Part shown: positions 8,447 through 17,863 of the stretch, piece after piece
Position numbering within the stretch: the stretch's first letter is position 1
How the letters are laid out: the number at the start of each line of letters is the position of its first letter
Assembly (NCBI GenBank): GCA_013298845.1
Contig: JAAFJN010000001.1
Span: 62,001 to 126,000 of the forward strand
Direction of reading: 5' to 3'
Length of the DNA: 64,000 bases
Origin: Chitinophagales bacterium
Lineage (GTDB): Bacteria; Bacteroidota; Bacteroidia; Chitinophagales; Saprospiraceae
Position numbers and translations under genes: made by a program
The notes under the pieces: generated by a model
Databases searched by the model: none
The model's input: only the letters and a program-made list of their open reading frames with translations
What the model was told of the DNA's origin: nothing

Positions 8447-9687
8447 TGATGGAAGAACTACTCAAACAAACCCATATCGCGGCCGCCGCCTTGCGCCAAT
8501 GCACCGACCAGCAACGCCGCGATCTTTTGTATCTGTTGGCCGATTTGGTACTGGAAAATACCGCGACAATTTTGGCCGCCAATCGGCTGGATTTGGACAA
8601 AATACCCGATACCGATCCGAAAAAGGACCGGTTGATGCTCAATGAACAGCGGCTGGAAAATATCGCCAAAAGTATCCGGGAAGTAGGGGATTTACCCATT
8701 CCCGATGGTCATATCATAAGCCAACGCACATTGCCCAATGGCATTGAGTTAAAAAAAATGACGGTTCCACTGGGCGTGGTCGGCGTTATTTACGAATCGC
8801 GTCCCAACGTAACACTCGATATCAGCGCCATTGGTTTGCGCTCCGGCAACGCGGTGGCTTTGCGGGGCGGTTCGGAGGCCTGGAACAGCAATGTCGCATT
8901 GGTAAATGTGGTACACCAGGCCATTCGGAAAATGGGACTACCCACCAAAATCGTGACGTTGCTACCCACCGATCGCGCCCTGATGCACGATTTGTTCAAC
9001 GCAACCCGCTACGTGGACGTTATTATTCCCCGTGGTTCGGACGCGTTGATCCAGTTTGTGCGTCAACATTCGCGGGTGCCCACGATTGAAACGGGCGCGG
9101 GGGTTTGCCACACTTACGTACACGCAGCGGCCGATTTGGACAAAGCGCAACGCATTGTGGTCAACGCCAAGGTTTCGCGGCCGTCGGTGTGTAACGCATT
9201 GGATACAATTTTGGTGGATCGGGCCATTGCCGGGGCGTTTTTGCCCAAATTAGTGGCCGATTTTGAACAATGGAACGTAGAGGTATTTGCCGACGAAGAT
9301 GCGTACGGCATTCTGGAAAAAACACCGCTAAGTCGTTTACAAATGGCCACGGCAGATGATTTTGGCCGGGAATTTTTGGATTATAAATGTTCGATCAAAA
9401 CCGTTGATCATTTAACGGAGGCTTTGGAGCACATCAGGGAACATTCGTCGCGGCATTCGGAGGCCATTGTATCGGAAGACGAAACAGCCTGCCAGCAATT
9501 TATTCAGGAGGTGGATGCAGCGGCAGTGTACGCCAATGCTTCTACCCGGTTTACGGACGGTGGTGAATTTGGTTTAGGGGCGGAAATTGGAATTTCGACG
9601 CAAAAACTACACGCAAGGGGGCCGTTTGCATTGGAAAAATTAGTGACGGAAAAGTGGATCGCCCGGGGCAATGGCCAGGTGCGCTAA
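8446..9687 (+). CDS. proA: Glutamate-5-semialdehyde dehydrogenase (gamma-glutamyl phosphate reductase)
   Basis: A 413-residue member of the aldehyde dehydrogenase superfamily. It reduces the unstable product of ProB with NADPH to glutamate semialdehyde, which cyclises toward proline. The motif VSRPSVCNALDT holds the catalytic cysteine, and the segment GVVGVIYESRPNVT is typical of ProA. Start: ATG at 8446 overlaps the proB stop by one base; a second ATG follows at 8449. No proC is seen in the window. Confidence 0.96.
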   Translation: MMEELLKQTHIAAAALRQCTDQQRRDLLYLLADLVLENTATILAANRLDLDKIPDTDPKKDRLMLNEQRLENIAKSIREVGDLPIPDGHIISQRTLPNGIELKKMTVPLGVVGVIYESRPNVTLDISAIGLRSGNAVALRGGSEAWNSNVALVNVVHQAIRKMGLPTKIVTLLPTDRALMHDLFNATRYVDVIIPRGSDALIQFVRQHSRVPTIETGAGVCHTYVHAAADLDKAQRIVVNAKVSRPSVCNALDTILVDRAIAGAFLPKLVADFEQWNVEVFADEDAYGILEKTPLSRLQMATADDFGREFLDYKCSIKTVDHLTEALEHIREHSSRHSEAIVSEDETACQQFIQEVDAAAVYANASTRFTDGGEFGLGAEIGISTQKLHARGPFALEKLVTEKWIARGNGQVR

Positions 9688-9744
9688 AACATCGGGACGG
9701 CGGTGAAGACTGTTTGAAGAAAGAAAATCTTGATTATACAAATT

Positions 9745-11313
9745 ATGCAACTTCACTTAAAACGACAATGGGCCACCATCCTGTTGTCCATACTCTTCAC
9801 CTGCTTTCACTACGGTGTACAGGCGCAAACGCTCACTGATCTCGAAAACAACGCCCGCGCGGTGGGGGGCAAAGATCGGGTCATCCGGTTATTGGAAGTT
9901 ACCGAAACGGCGCTTCAGCAAACAGAATACGACAAAGCCTACGATTTGGCCAACGAAACGGCCGAATACGCTAATAAAATTGACGAGCCGCTCCTGCGCG
10001 CCCACGCCCTGAACCTTTCGGGGCGGGCCTTGATGAATAAAGCGCAACGCAAGGGCCTTTTTGGCAAAGAACGCCCCGCGCAACATTTCCGAAAAAGTAT
10101 CGAAATCATGCAACGCAACGGCGTACCCGGCGACCCGCTGGTATTGGCTAATTTGGAAGAATTGCGCAAACTGGCCGAAAAAGGCAATCGCTCCGGCGAA
10201 TTGGAGCAAATTGACCAAGAAATTACCCAACTCAAAGAAAATTATAAACTCAATAGCCGCGCCGGGCTGCGCAAAGAAGTAGTCCTGCTGAACCAAACGC
10301 TGGTGAAGGAAAAAATGTCGGGCGATTCCAGCAAAATGATGGCCGCCAAACGCCTCGAGGAAAGCCAAAGTTTGCAGGCATTACTGGCCGAAAAAGAAGC
10401 CCTGCTCAACCAAATGACCGAAGGACAAATGAAGGTAGAATACATGCTGTTGCAACAACGGCAAGTGCTCGACTCCTTGTTGTATCGTTCGCAAGTGGAC
10501 GCCCTGATGTTGTCGAACCAAAACCTGGCCCTCAGTCAGGCCGAAGCCAGCCGCAACCTTTCTTACGCCATTGTGGCGGTATTGTTGCTGCTTTCGGGTG
10601 TTATTGCTTACAGTTTGTTAAAAGCCCGGCAAAACAGCCGCGTACTCTCCGAAAAAAACCGCATCATCGAAACGGAGCGCGAACGTTCGGACAAACTCCT
10701 GCTCAACGTATTGCCTTCCGACGTAGCCGAAGAACTCAAACAAAAAGGTGGCACCAGCGCCCGTTTTTACGAAGATGTCTCGGTGTTATTCGCCGATTTT
10801 GTCAATTTTACCAAAATCGCCGAGCGCATTACCCCGCAACAATTGGTGAGTGACCTCGACACCTGCTTCCGGGCCTTCGACGATATTATGGGCAAATACG
10901 GTTTGGAAAAAATCAAAACCATCGGGGATGCTTATTTGAGCGCGGGCGGGTTACAATCGCCCTACCCGCAAACCGTCCAAATGGTGAACGCCGCCCGCGA
11001 TATGCAGTCCTGGTTAAATGCCTGGAACAAAGATCGCAGCCAACAAAACCTGCCCGAATACCACGCCCGAATTGGCATTCACCAAGGCCCGGTGGTGGCC
11101 GGGGTGGTAGGTGCCCGCAAATTTGCCTTTGATATTTGGGGCGATACGGTCAATATCGCGGCGCGTATTGAACAAGCCAGTGAACCCGGTAAAATCAACC
11201 TATCGGGACGCGCTTACGAAGCATTGGCCGGACAAGTTGCCTGTACCTACCGCGGGAAATTGCCCGCCAAAAACAAAGGCGAGATTGATATGTTCTTTGT
11301 GGACGAAAAATAA
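9745..11313 (+). CDS. Class III adenylate cyclase with periplasmic TPR-like sensor region
   Basis: A 522-residue membrane protein that makes cyclic AMP. It has an N-terminal signal (ending near VQAQ), helical TPR-like repeats (about 35-165), a coiled coil (about 200-270) and one membrane helix (about 274-294). A short linker leads to the cyclase homology domain (about 325-520). Catalytic residues are present: metal ligands Asp351 (LFADFVNF) and Asp395 (KTIGDAY), Asn470 and Arg474 (GDTVNIAAR). The base-selecting positions are Lys391 and Asp463, the pair expected for ATP and not GTP. The layout resembles TPR-linked sensor proteins of Bacteroidota with a cyclase in place of a kinase. Start chosen at the ATG; a TTG 5 codons upstream is also possible. 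Confidence 0.9.
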   Translation: MQLHLKRQWATILLSILFTCFHYGVQAQTLTDLENNARAVGGKDRVIRLLEVTETALQQTEYDKAYDLANETAEYANKIDEPLLRAHALNLSGRALMNKAQRKGLFGKERPAQHFRKSIEIMQRNGVPGDPLVLANLEELRKLAEKGNRSGELEQIDQEITQLKENYKLNSRAGLRKEVVLLNQTLVKEKMSGDSSKMMAAKRLEESQSLQALLAEKEALLNQMTEGQMKVEYMLLQQRQVLDSLLYRSQVDALMLSNQNLALSQAEASRNLSYAIVAVLLLLSGVIAYSLLKARQNSRVLSEKNRIIETERERSDKLLLNVLPSDVAEELKQKGGTSARFYEDVSVLFADFVNFTKIAERITPQQLVSDLDTCFRAFDDIMGKYGLEKIKTIGDAYLSAGGLQSPYPQTVQMVNAARDMQSWLNAWNKDRSQQNLPEYHARIGIHQGPVVAGVVGARKFAFDIWGDTVNIAARIEQASEPGKINLSGRAYEALAGQVACTYRGKLPAKNKGEIDMFFVDEK

Positions 11314-11321
11314 CTTAATCT

Positions 11322-12347
11322 ATGCGTATTCAAACTACTTTATTGCTTTTGGCGGCCCTGTTTGTCGGCTGCCAACCCACTACCCCACCCAAATCTGACA
11401 ACACCAACGACTACCTGAAAGACCCTTCCACCGGAGCCGTAAAAACCGGCGGGGTACAAATGATTCCGATCAAAACCCCACACGGCGAATTTAAAGTATG
11501 GACCAAAAGAGTGGGCAATAACCCCAAAGTAAAAGTACTGCTCCTGCACGGAGGTCCCGCCTGCACCCACGAGTACTTTGAGTGTTTTGATTCGTTTTTG
11601 CCGCAAGAAGGCATCGAATACATTTATTACGACCAATTGGGTTCGTTTTATGCCGACCAACCCAAAAACGATTCGTTGTGGACGACCGAACGTTTTGTGG
11701 AAGAAGTTGAACAGGTGCGGCAGGCGTTGGGCCTGAACAAGGATAATTTTTACTTGTTGGGCCATTCGTGGGGTGGTATTTTGGCGATGGAATACGCGCT
11801 CAAGTACCAGCAAAACATGAAAGGGCTGATCATTAGCAATATGATGGCCGATTGCCACGCTTACGACAAATACGCCGACGAGGTATTGGCCAAACAAATG
11901 CCCAAAACCGTGCTGGACTCCATTAAAATGTTCGAGGCCCGCAAAGACTACAAAAACCCCAAGTATTTTGAACTGTTAATGCCGCATTTTTACAACCAGC
12001 ACGTTTGCCGCCTTCCGCTGGACCAATGGCCTGATCCCATGCAACGCGGGCTTAACCACGTGAACAGCGATATTTACGTGTTGATGCAAGGCCCCAGCGA
12101 ATTTGGCATTGCCGGTCGCCTCGAAGATTGGGACCGCTCCAAAGATTTGCCCAAAATTGGGGTGCCCACCCTCGTGATCGGGGCCACGCACGATACCATG
12201 GACCCCGAGTACATGAAATGGATGTCCACCCAGGTGCAAAAAGGCAGTTTCCTGTTGTGCCCCAACGGCAGCCACATGAGCATGTGGGACGATCAGGCGA
12301 CGTATTTTGCGGGTTTGTTGGATTTTTTGAAAAAAACAGCGGGATAA
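11322..12347 (+). CDS. Alpha/beta hydrolase lipoprotein, proline iminopeptidase-like (S33)
   Basis: A 341-residue predicted lipoprotein (lipobox LFVGC, Cys17) with an alpha/beta-hydrolase fold. The oxyanion motif HGGPA (about 76-80) and the nucleophile elbow GHSWGG (Ser149) match proline iminopeptidases. The Asp and His of the triad fit GATHDTMD and NGSHMSMW near the C-terminus. It would release N-terminal proline or related residues from peptides at the cell envelope; exact specificity is inferred. It starts 9 bp after the adenylate cyclase stop, so cotranscription is likely. Confidence 0.88.
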   Translation: MRIQTTLLLLAALFVGCQPTTPPKSDNTNDYLKDPSTGAVKTGGVQMIPIKTPHGEFKVWTKRVGNNPKVKVLLLHGGPACTHEYFECFDSFLPQEGIEYIYYDQLGSFYADQPKNDSLWTTERFVEEVEQVRQALGLNKDNFYLLGHSWGGILAMEYALKYQQNMKGLIISNMMADCHAYDKYADEVLAKQMPKTVLDSIKMFEARKDYKNPKYFELLMPHFYNQHVCRLPLDQWPDPMQRGLNHVNSDIYVLMQGPSEFGIAGRLEDWDRSKDLPKIGVPTLVIGATHDTMDPEYMKWMSTQVQKGSFLLCPNGSHMSMWDDQATYFAGLLDFLKKTAG

Positions 12348-12362
12348 CTGCCCATAATCCGA

Positions 12363-12370
12363 TAAATTTG
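12363..12370 (+). promoter_or_regulatory. Possible -7 box TAAATTTG before the Uma2 gene
   Basis: This is an exact TAnnTTTG match 41 bp before the ATG at 12412. No convincing TTTG is found 19-21 bp upstream, so the call is weak. Confidence 0.35.
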
Positions 12371-12411
12371 CCGAACGAATTGGGGTTGATCCCCCCAGCG
12401 TTAGAACATCT

Positions 12412-13005
12412 ATGAGTACAATTTTGCAAAAGACGGTCCCGCAGTTTACTACTGTCGAAGAGTACATACTTTTCGAGGAACAGAGTCCCGTGCGCCATGA
12501 ACTCATCAATTTTCAACTTATTGAAATGCCCGGAACTACCGACGATCATAATTACATTTGCCAAAACCTTGTTGTATTGCTGCGACAGTTATTCAAAGGT
12601 ACCGGAGTGAAAGTGTACAATGAAAATGTAAAAGTTCAGATAACCTCCGAAAAAGACTACACTTACCCCGATATTATGGTCGTGCCGGATCCGCGCGATG
12701 CAGAAAATAAGTACATTAAAAAGTACCCGAGCATCATCATTGAGGTATTATCCAAGTCATCAAAACTAGACGATAGTACGGACAAATTTTTGCGATACCG
12801 ACAAATCGAATCTTTAGAAAATTATGTTTTGATAGACTCGGAGCGCGTATTGGTTGAAGTGCGTACAAAAGACAAAGAAGGCAACTGGTCTTCGGAGACC
12901 TACCTGGCCGCCGACCAAACCGTTTCCATCCCGGCAATCGGGGCGGTATTTGCGCTGGCAGATATGTACGAAGGAGTAGAATGGTATGTAAAAGGAACAA
13001 TGTAA
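12412..13005 (+). CDS. Uma2 family (DUF820) endonuclease-like protein
   Basis: A 197-residue protein with the PD-(D/E)xK-like fold of the Uma2/DUF820 family. The core YPDIMVVPD ... PSIIIEVLSKSS ... DKFLRYRQIESLENYVLID contains the Asp, Glu and Lys/Tyr positions conserved in the family. The N-terminus (EEYILFEEQSPVRHELINFQLIEM) is also typical. Family members are abundant in cyanobacteria and in some Bacteroidota, usually as scattered singletons; the biological role is not settled. It ends 38 bp before a strong terminator (13043). Confidence 0.9.
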   Translation: MSTILQKTVPQFTTVEEYILFEEQSPVRHELINFQLIEMPGTTDDHNYICQNLVVLLRQLFKGTGVKVYNENVKVQITSEKDYTYPDIMVVPDPRDAENKYIKKYPSIIIEVLSKSSKLDDSTDKFLRYRQIESLENYVLIDSERVLVEVRTKDKEGNWSSETYLAADQTVSIPAIGAVFALADMYEGVEWYVKGTM

Positions 13006-13042
13006 AAAGCAGTGCATATCCAATTCATTGTTTTTCATTCAA

Positions 13043-13080
13043 ATGGCTCCAATCGAATCATCGGTTGGAGCCATATTTTG
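13043..13080 (+). terminator. Terminator after the Uma2 gene
   Basis: A perfect 10-bp stem ATGGCTCCAA/TTGGAGCCAT (13043-13052, 13065-13074) has a 12-nt loop and a T-rich tail. Confidence 0.85.
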
Positions 13081-13193
13081 TTAGGTGTGGGTTAAATTTA
13101 AGTAAAAACAGCAAAATTTAATTTGGCACAACTGTTAAATACACCCAAAATAACACCGCGTTAACATTTTTTTAAGGTTTATCATTCTTTTCG

Positions 13194-13225
13194 TTTGGAA
13201 ATCAAAAAAGTGTATTCTACCTTTG
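13194..13225 (+). promoter_or_regulatory. Consensus Bacteroidota promoter of the NlpC/P60 gene
   Basis: A -33 TTTG (13194-13197), a 20-bp spacer and a perfect -7 TACCTTTG (13218-13225). The predicted start near 13231 leaves a leader of about 160 nt to the first ATG (13390). The stretch 13081-13193 is A/T-rich and shows nothing else recognisable. Confidence 0.85.
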
Positions 13226-13389
13226 CCCCGGCTTCAGTCCAGAATTAACTGGTTTTTAATCCTATCCCACAACGGTTTTTTTTATTTATTCCATGAGCAT
13301 TTTATAAGCGAGGCCACCTTATTAAACCGTTACCATGTATGTTGCACCGCACAAGAGCGTTGCTTATTTGTTCACCAAACTAAGTATTT

Positions 13390-14043
13390 ATGTCGAACGC
13401 TGACTCGTGTAGTACGAGCCTTATGTCCAGGCTTTACCCAACCAAACCATTTATAGCTCTTTCTCTAATTGCCTGCATGTCCTTTACCCCCCTTTCGAAG
13501 CCCGAGGCTAAAAAAGTGGAAGATGCAGCCATGTACACTTACGAAAGCCGCACTGCTGATGTACAATTAATTCAGTTGCGCGAATGGATTACCGGATACG
13601 CTCAAAATTTCACCGGAATTCATTATCATTACGCTGGCCGTAGCCCAAGAACAGGTTTCGATTGTTCGGGTTTTACGAGCTACATCATGAAGGAATATGA
13701 CATCAAAGTATCGTCAAGTTCCTCTACCCAATCTACGCAAGGTGCCAAAATTTCGCTCGACGAAGTACTTCCCGGCGATCTTGTTTTCTTTGGCAGCAAA
13801 AAAAGTGGACGAATCCAACACGTTGCTATGGTAGTTGAATGCTCCGCAGAAGGAATTATCTGCGTACACAGCACTTGCAGCCGAGGCGTTGTTGTCGAAA
13901 ATATAAGTACTTCCAAATACTGGAAGCCAAAAATTCTTTTTGCCCGTGACGTTATCACTGGTCAAAAGAAAGTAAGCCGTGAACTGGCTGCCGCCACCGT
14001 TGAAACGGAGTGCGAAACAGCCGGTACCACAACTGCTAAATAG
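13390..14043 (+). CDS. NlpC/P60 family peptidoglycan endopeptidase
   Basis: A 217-residue secreted cysteine peptidase that would cut gamma-D-Glu to diamino-acid bonds in peptidoglycan stem peptides. The triad is Cys92 (FDCSGFTSYIM), His144 (HVAMVV) and His160 (VHSTCSRG). A hydrophobic signal lies at about residues 20-33. Two starts are possible: ATG 13390 (A-rich upstream context, used here) or ATG 13423, which gives a shorter signal peptide. It is a single-gene unit with its own strong promoter and a terminator at 14078. The long untranslated leader is unusual for this window. Confidence 0.92.
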   Translation: MSNADSCSTSLMSRLYPTKPFIALSLIACMSFTPLSKPEAKKVEDAAMYTYESRTADVQLIQLREWITGYAQNFTGIHYHYAGRSPRTGFDCSGFTSYIMKEYDIKVSSSSSTQSTQGAKISLDEVLPGDLVFFGSKKSGRIQHVAMVVECSAEGIICVHSTCSRGVVVENISTSKYWKPKILFARDVITGQKKVSRELAAATVETECETAGTTTAK

Positions 14044-14077
14044 CAATCTCGGCAAAACAAAACGAACTATGTGAATT

Positions 14078-14117
14078 AACCGTCTATGGCTGAAAAGTCA
14101 TAGACGGTTTTATATTT
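14078..14117 (+). terminator. Terminator after the NlpC/P60 gene
   Basis: A perfect 11-bp stem AACCGTCTATG/CATAGACGGTT (14078-14088, 14099-14109) with a 10-nt loop is followed by a T-rich stretch. Confidence 0.85.
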
Positions 14118-14250
14118 TGGTCCTAAAAACGACAATTTTCGGCAAAGCCCAACATTAAAATGCAATTTAATGCACTACTCTTTTTACCTTAGCGCGGCAT
14201 TACCAGCACCTTACCCGGTGTCTGGCTTTTTTAAAACGATAAAATTATCC

Positions 14251-15885
14251 ATGCGCTCCACCTTTATTACTCTGTTTTTCACCATTTGCCTTACCCCCCT
14301 TTTTGCTCAAAATAACGCCTCCAAAATCACGGGTAACCTGATGAGTAACGGCAACTTTTTTATCACCGATGAAAAAATTGGTGCCACCGGAACCCCCCAA
14401 TACGATTACCAAAAATTCGGCGCCGAAAGTTGGCTTAACCTCAATTATTCCAACTGGGGTTTCGACATGGGTGTTCGTTTTGATTTGTTCAATAACTCCA
14501 ACCTGCTTAACCCAACCGGCTCGTTCAGCGACCAAGGCATTGGCCGTTGGTTTATCCACAAAAAAGTAAACAAATTTGACATTTCCGGCGGTTATCTTTA
14601 CGACCAGATTGGCTCCGGTATGATTTTTCGCGCCTACGAAGAGCGTTCACTTATGATTGATAACGCACTGTACGGCGTAAAAGTGGGTTATGAAATTAAC
14701 GATAACTGGCGCGTTCGGGCTTTTACCGGCAAACAAAAACAGCAATTCGGCACTTACGAACCGGTTTTGCGCGGTGCCGCCGTGGAAGGGTTTATCCAAT
14801 TCGACACCACATCTACTTTTACGATGGCTCCGGGAGCGGGTGTTGTTGCCCGCACCTGGGGTAACGATGCCGTTGGGCGGATTGTAAGCGAAATTGCCAC
14901 TTACCAGCCCGTCGACAGCACGGGAGCGCAGTACAATACTTACACCGCTACGGTATACAACACCCTTTCGTACGGTAACTTTACCTGGTACATCGAGGGG
15001 GCGTATAAATCCAAAGACGTGCTCAACAACGAGTTTTTGACGCAAGCCACCGGACTCAAAGGCAAATTGGTGAATACAACGGGTTATAACCTGTACAGCA
15101 GTGTTTCCTGGGCCAAAGGCAAATTCGGCGGTACACTGGAAGCCAAACGCACCAAAGACTTCCGTTTTCGCGCTGATCCGTTCCTCATTGGTGTGCAGGG
15201 GCAAATCAATTACCTGACCCCAATGGCCCGCCAAAATACCTACCGCCTCACGGCGCGTTTCAGCCCCAATACGCAAGAACTGGGCGAACAGGCCGTTCAA
15301 CTGGATTTGAAATACGCCCTGAAAAAAAATATCACGCTGGGGCTTAACTTTTCCGACATCCAAAACCTCGACGGGCGGGAACTTTACCGCGAAATTGCGC
15401 CCGAAGTGCTATACAAATACAAACGCAAATGGCAGGCATTGGTCGGTTTGCAAATACTCAAATACGATATTTTCACCTATCAGGGCAAGGGCGATTACGT
15501 AAATGCCATCACGCCCTACACCGAGGTGTTGTACAAATTTACCCCCAAACGTTCCCTGCGCGTAGAGGCATCGTACCTGGCCACCGAAGAAGAATTTGGT
15601 TCGTGGGCATTTGCCCTCGCCGAAGTTGGTTTGGCACCGCACTGGCTGTTTTATGTATCCGATATGTACAAGGTAAAACACCAAAACGCCAGTTCTTTAC
15701 CCCAGGAAAAAGTAAAATTCGACGGCCTGCACTACCCCAGCGTGGGCGTGGTGTATTCGTATAAAAGCAACCGCGTTAGTTTAGCGTACGTCAAACAGGT
15801 AGAGGGCATCAACTGCGCCGGTGGTATCTGCCGTTACGAACCAACCTTCCACGGCGTTCGGATGCAGGTGAACTCTAGTTTTTAA
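14251..15885 (+). CDS. DUF6029-like outer-membrane protein
   Basis: A 544-residue exported protein with a cleavable signal (ending LFAQ). The body alternates short aromatic-rich strands (AESWLNLNYSNWGFDMGVRF, DISGGYLYDQIGSG) and turns, as expected of a large beta-barrel. The sequence resembles the DUF6029 family of Bacteroidota. The frame is open 27 codons further upstream, but the ATG at 14251 sits exactly before the signal peptide. The gene is followed at 32 bp by an Omp28-like lipoprotein, suggesting a shared export or assembly task. No substrate can be inferred. Confidence 0.8.
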   Translation: MRSTFITLFFTICLTPLFAQNNASKITGNLMSNGNFFITDEKIGATGTPQYDYQKFGAESWLNLNYSNWGFDMGVRFDLFNNSNLLNPTGSFSDQGIGRWFIHKKVNKFDISGGYLYDQIGSGMIFRAYEERSLMIDNALYGVKVGYEINDNWRVRAFTGKQKQQFGTYEPVLRGAAVEGFIQFDTTSTFTMAPGAGVVARTWGNDAVGRIVSEIATYQPVDSTGAQYNTYTATVYNTLSYGNFTWYIEGAYKSKDVLNNEFLTQATGLKGKLVNTTGYNLYSSVSWAKGKFGGTLEAKRTKDFRFRADPFLIGVQGQINYLTPMARQNTYRLTARFSPNTQELGEQAVQLDLKYALKKNITLGLNFSDIQNLDGRELYREIAPEVLYKYKRKWQALVGLQILKYDIFTYQGKGDYVNAITPYTEVLYKFTPKRSLRVEASYLATEEEFGSWAFALAEVGLAPHWLFYVSDMYKVKHQNASSLPQEKVKFDGLHYPSVGVVYSYKSNRVSLAYVKQVEGINCAGGICRYEPTFHGVRMQVNSSF

Positions 15886-15917
15886 AATTTCTCAACAAAT
15901 TCAACTACACATACACA

Positions 15918-16742
15918 ATGAAGAAATTATCACTATTATTTGCCGTGGCAGCAGGGGCCACTTTGTTATATTCCTGCGAAGAAAAACCCATTGTTATCCC
16001 CAAATTGGACGTGGGTGACCGTAAAATACTGGTCGAAGAACTTACCGGCGTCCGGTGCCAGAACTGCCCGGCGGGCACAGCCGAATTAAATGATGTAGGA
16101 AGCACATTGGGCGACAATCTGATTGTGGTGGCGTTGCATACGGCGGCTGGTTATGATGTACCTTTTAGCGATAGCCGATATGATTTCCGGACCCCGGAAT
16201 GCAAAGCCATTGCCGATTATCTTTTCATCAACGGAGATCCAGGCGCACCGGTGGCCAGCGTGGATCGCCAGTTTCTGGATGATTTTTCGGGAATGTTTAT
16301 TTATCGCCCCTGGAAAGGAACCATCAATACACGCGCTTCGGTAGAGCCGGAATTGGGTATTTTTATCAATCCTACTTTTAACGCTGCCACCCGCACGGCC
16401 GATATTACGGTCAACGTATCGCCGGACAAATTGGTCAGTGGAGAAATCCGTCTTTCGGTATATATCACGGAAGACAGCATTGTGGATATTCAGCAAAAAG
16501 GATCCGAACGCGTGATGGACTATGTGCACCGCCACGTATTCCGCGATGCCGTATCGGCACCAACGGGTGATAATATTACTGCTTTGCTCGAAACAGGCAA
16601 TGCGTTTTCCAAAACTTACACCGTAACTTTGCCCCCTGAATGGAAGGCTCAACACTGCTCGGTAGTCGCCTTTGTTCACCGCCACAACGAAGATCCTAAA
16701 AAACGTCAGATCTTGCAGGCGGATGAAAAGCACTTGTACTGA
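15918..16742 (+). CDS. Omp28-related lipoprotein with thioredoxin-like CxxC
   Basis: A 274-residue lipoprotein (lipobox LLYSC, Cys20). The segment ILVEELTGVRCQNCPAGTAEL carries Cys47 and Cys50 in a CxxC arrangement typical of the Omp28 family, whose N-terminal part has a thioredoxin-like fold. The C-terminal half is an immunoglobulin-like beta domain. Omp28 proteins are surface antigens in Porphyromonas, of unclear biochemical role. The gene lies between DUF6029 and an M28/glutaminyl cyclase-like gene, all with short gaps. Confidence 0.87.
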   Translation: MKKLSLLFAVAAGATLLYSCEEKPIVIPKLDVGDRKILVEELTGVRCQNCPAGTAELNDVGSTLGDNLIVVALHTAAGYDVPFSDSRYDFRTPECKAIADYLFINGDPGAPVASVDRQFLDDFSGMFIYRPWKGTINTRASVEPELGIFINPTFNAATRTADITVNVSPDKLVSGEIRLSVYITEDSIVDIQQKGSERVMDYVHRHVFRDAVSAPTGDNITALLETGNAFSKTYTVTLPPEWKAQHCSVVAFVHRHNEDPKKRQILQADEKHLY

Positions 16743-16747
16743 TTTTT

Positions 16748-17785
16748 ATGAGAAACAACTTAGGTAAAATATTATTGGGATTAGCCGTGCTCGCAATGGT
16801 GGTGCGCGGCTTATCCACTTGCTCCGGCAACCCTTTTGGCGGTGGTAAAGAAGTAACTCCCGCAACCACTAAAGTCCAACCACCCGCTTTCCCCGACGGG
16901 CCGGTTCCGGAATTTAACGCCGACAGCGCTTTTGCTTTTGTCAAAAAACAAACCGATTTTGGGCCTCGCGTGCCCAATTCGGCTGCACACAAAAAATGCG
17001 CAGCCATGTTGGCCTCCGAATTTCGCCGGTTTGGCATGCAAGTTATTGAACAAAAATTTACGGCAACCCATTACAAAGGAACGGAGTTTAACTGCGTAAA
17101 CATCATCGCACAATACAAACCCGAAGCCCCCAAACGCATTTTATTGGCGGCCCACTGGGACAGCCGTTTTATGGCCGATAAAGACACCCGCGATACCCTC
17201 AAACCAATTGATGGTGCCGACGACGGCGGCAGCGGCGTAGCGGTCATGCTCGAAATTGCCCGCCAACTGAAATCCATGCCTCCTGATATTGGCGTTGACC
17301 TGATTTGTTTCGACGCCGAAGACCAGGGCGACGACGACGGCGACACCCCCGATACCTGGTGCCTCGGTTCACAATACTGGGGTAAAAACGTGCACCGGGG
17401 CGGTTACCAGCCTTATTATGCCATTTTGCTCGACATGGTAGGCGCCAAAGGTGCCCGTTTCCAAAAAGAAGGCGTTTCCATGCAGGTAGCGCCCTCGGTG
17501 GTGGATAAAGTGTGGGCTTTGGCGGCTTCTTTGGGGTATAGTTCCTATTTCGTGAACAGCCTCGGCGGTGGCATCACCGATGACCACGTGTACGTGGCGC
17601 GTTATGCCCGCATCCCGATGATTGACATTATTAGTACCCCCAACGATGGCGACCACGTTTTTGGCGATTACCACCATAAACACGCCGATAACCTGAGCGT
17701 TATTGATAAAAATACCTTGAAAGCCGTGGGACAAACCATGTCGGCGGTTATTTGGCGCAGTGCCATTACGGCTCCCGTACAATAA
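16748..17785 (+). CDS. M28 family zinc enzyme, glutaminyl-peptide cyclotransferase-like
   Basis: A 345-residue exported protein, possibly a lipoprotein (Cys25 in LSTC). The M28 core shows AAHWDSR (His136), DGADDGGSG (Asp about 158-159), CFDAEDQGD (Glu191/Asp192) and DYHHKHADN (His about 310). The TWCLGSQYW segment and the single-metal-style ligands fit animal-type (type II) glutaminyl cyclases found in Bacteroidota. Those enzymes convert N-terminal Gln of exported proteins to pyroglutamate. An aminopeptidase role is the alternative. It starts 5 bp after the Omp28 gene. Confidence 0.85.
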   Translation: MRNNLGKILLGLAVLAMVVRGLSTCSGNPFGGGKEVTPATTKVQPPAFPDGPVPEFNADSAFAFVKKQTDFGPRVPNSAAHKKCAAMLASEFRRFGMQVIEQKFTATHYKGTEFNCVNIIAQYKPEAPKRILLAAHWDSRFMADKDTRDTLKPIDGADDGGSGVAVMLEIARQLKSMPPDIGVDLICFDAEDQGDDDGDTPDTWCLGSQYWGKNVHRGGYQPYYAILLDMVGAKGARFQKEGVSMQVAPSVVDKVWALAASLGYSSYFVNSLGGGITDDHVYVARYARIPMIDIISTPNDGDHVFGDYHHKHADNLSVIDKNTLKAVGQTMSAVIWRSAITAPVQ

Positions 17786-17863
17786 GACGTTATTTCGTGC
17801 CGTTTGGGGCGGCGAATCAAACAGTGGATATTCCGCCCCGAGCGCAACGTCCCTAACAATAAT

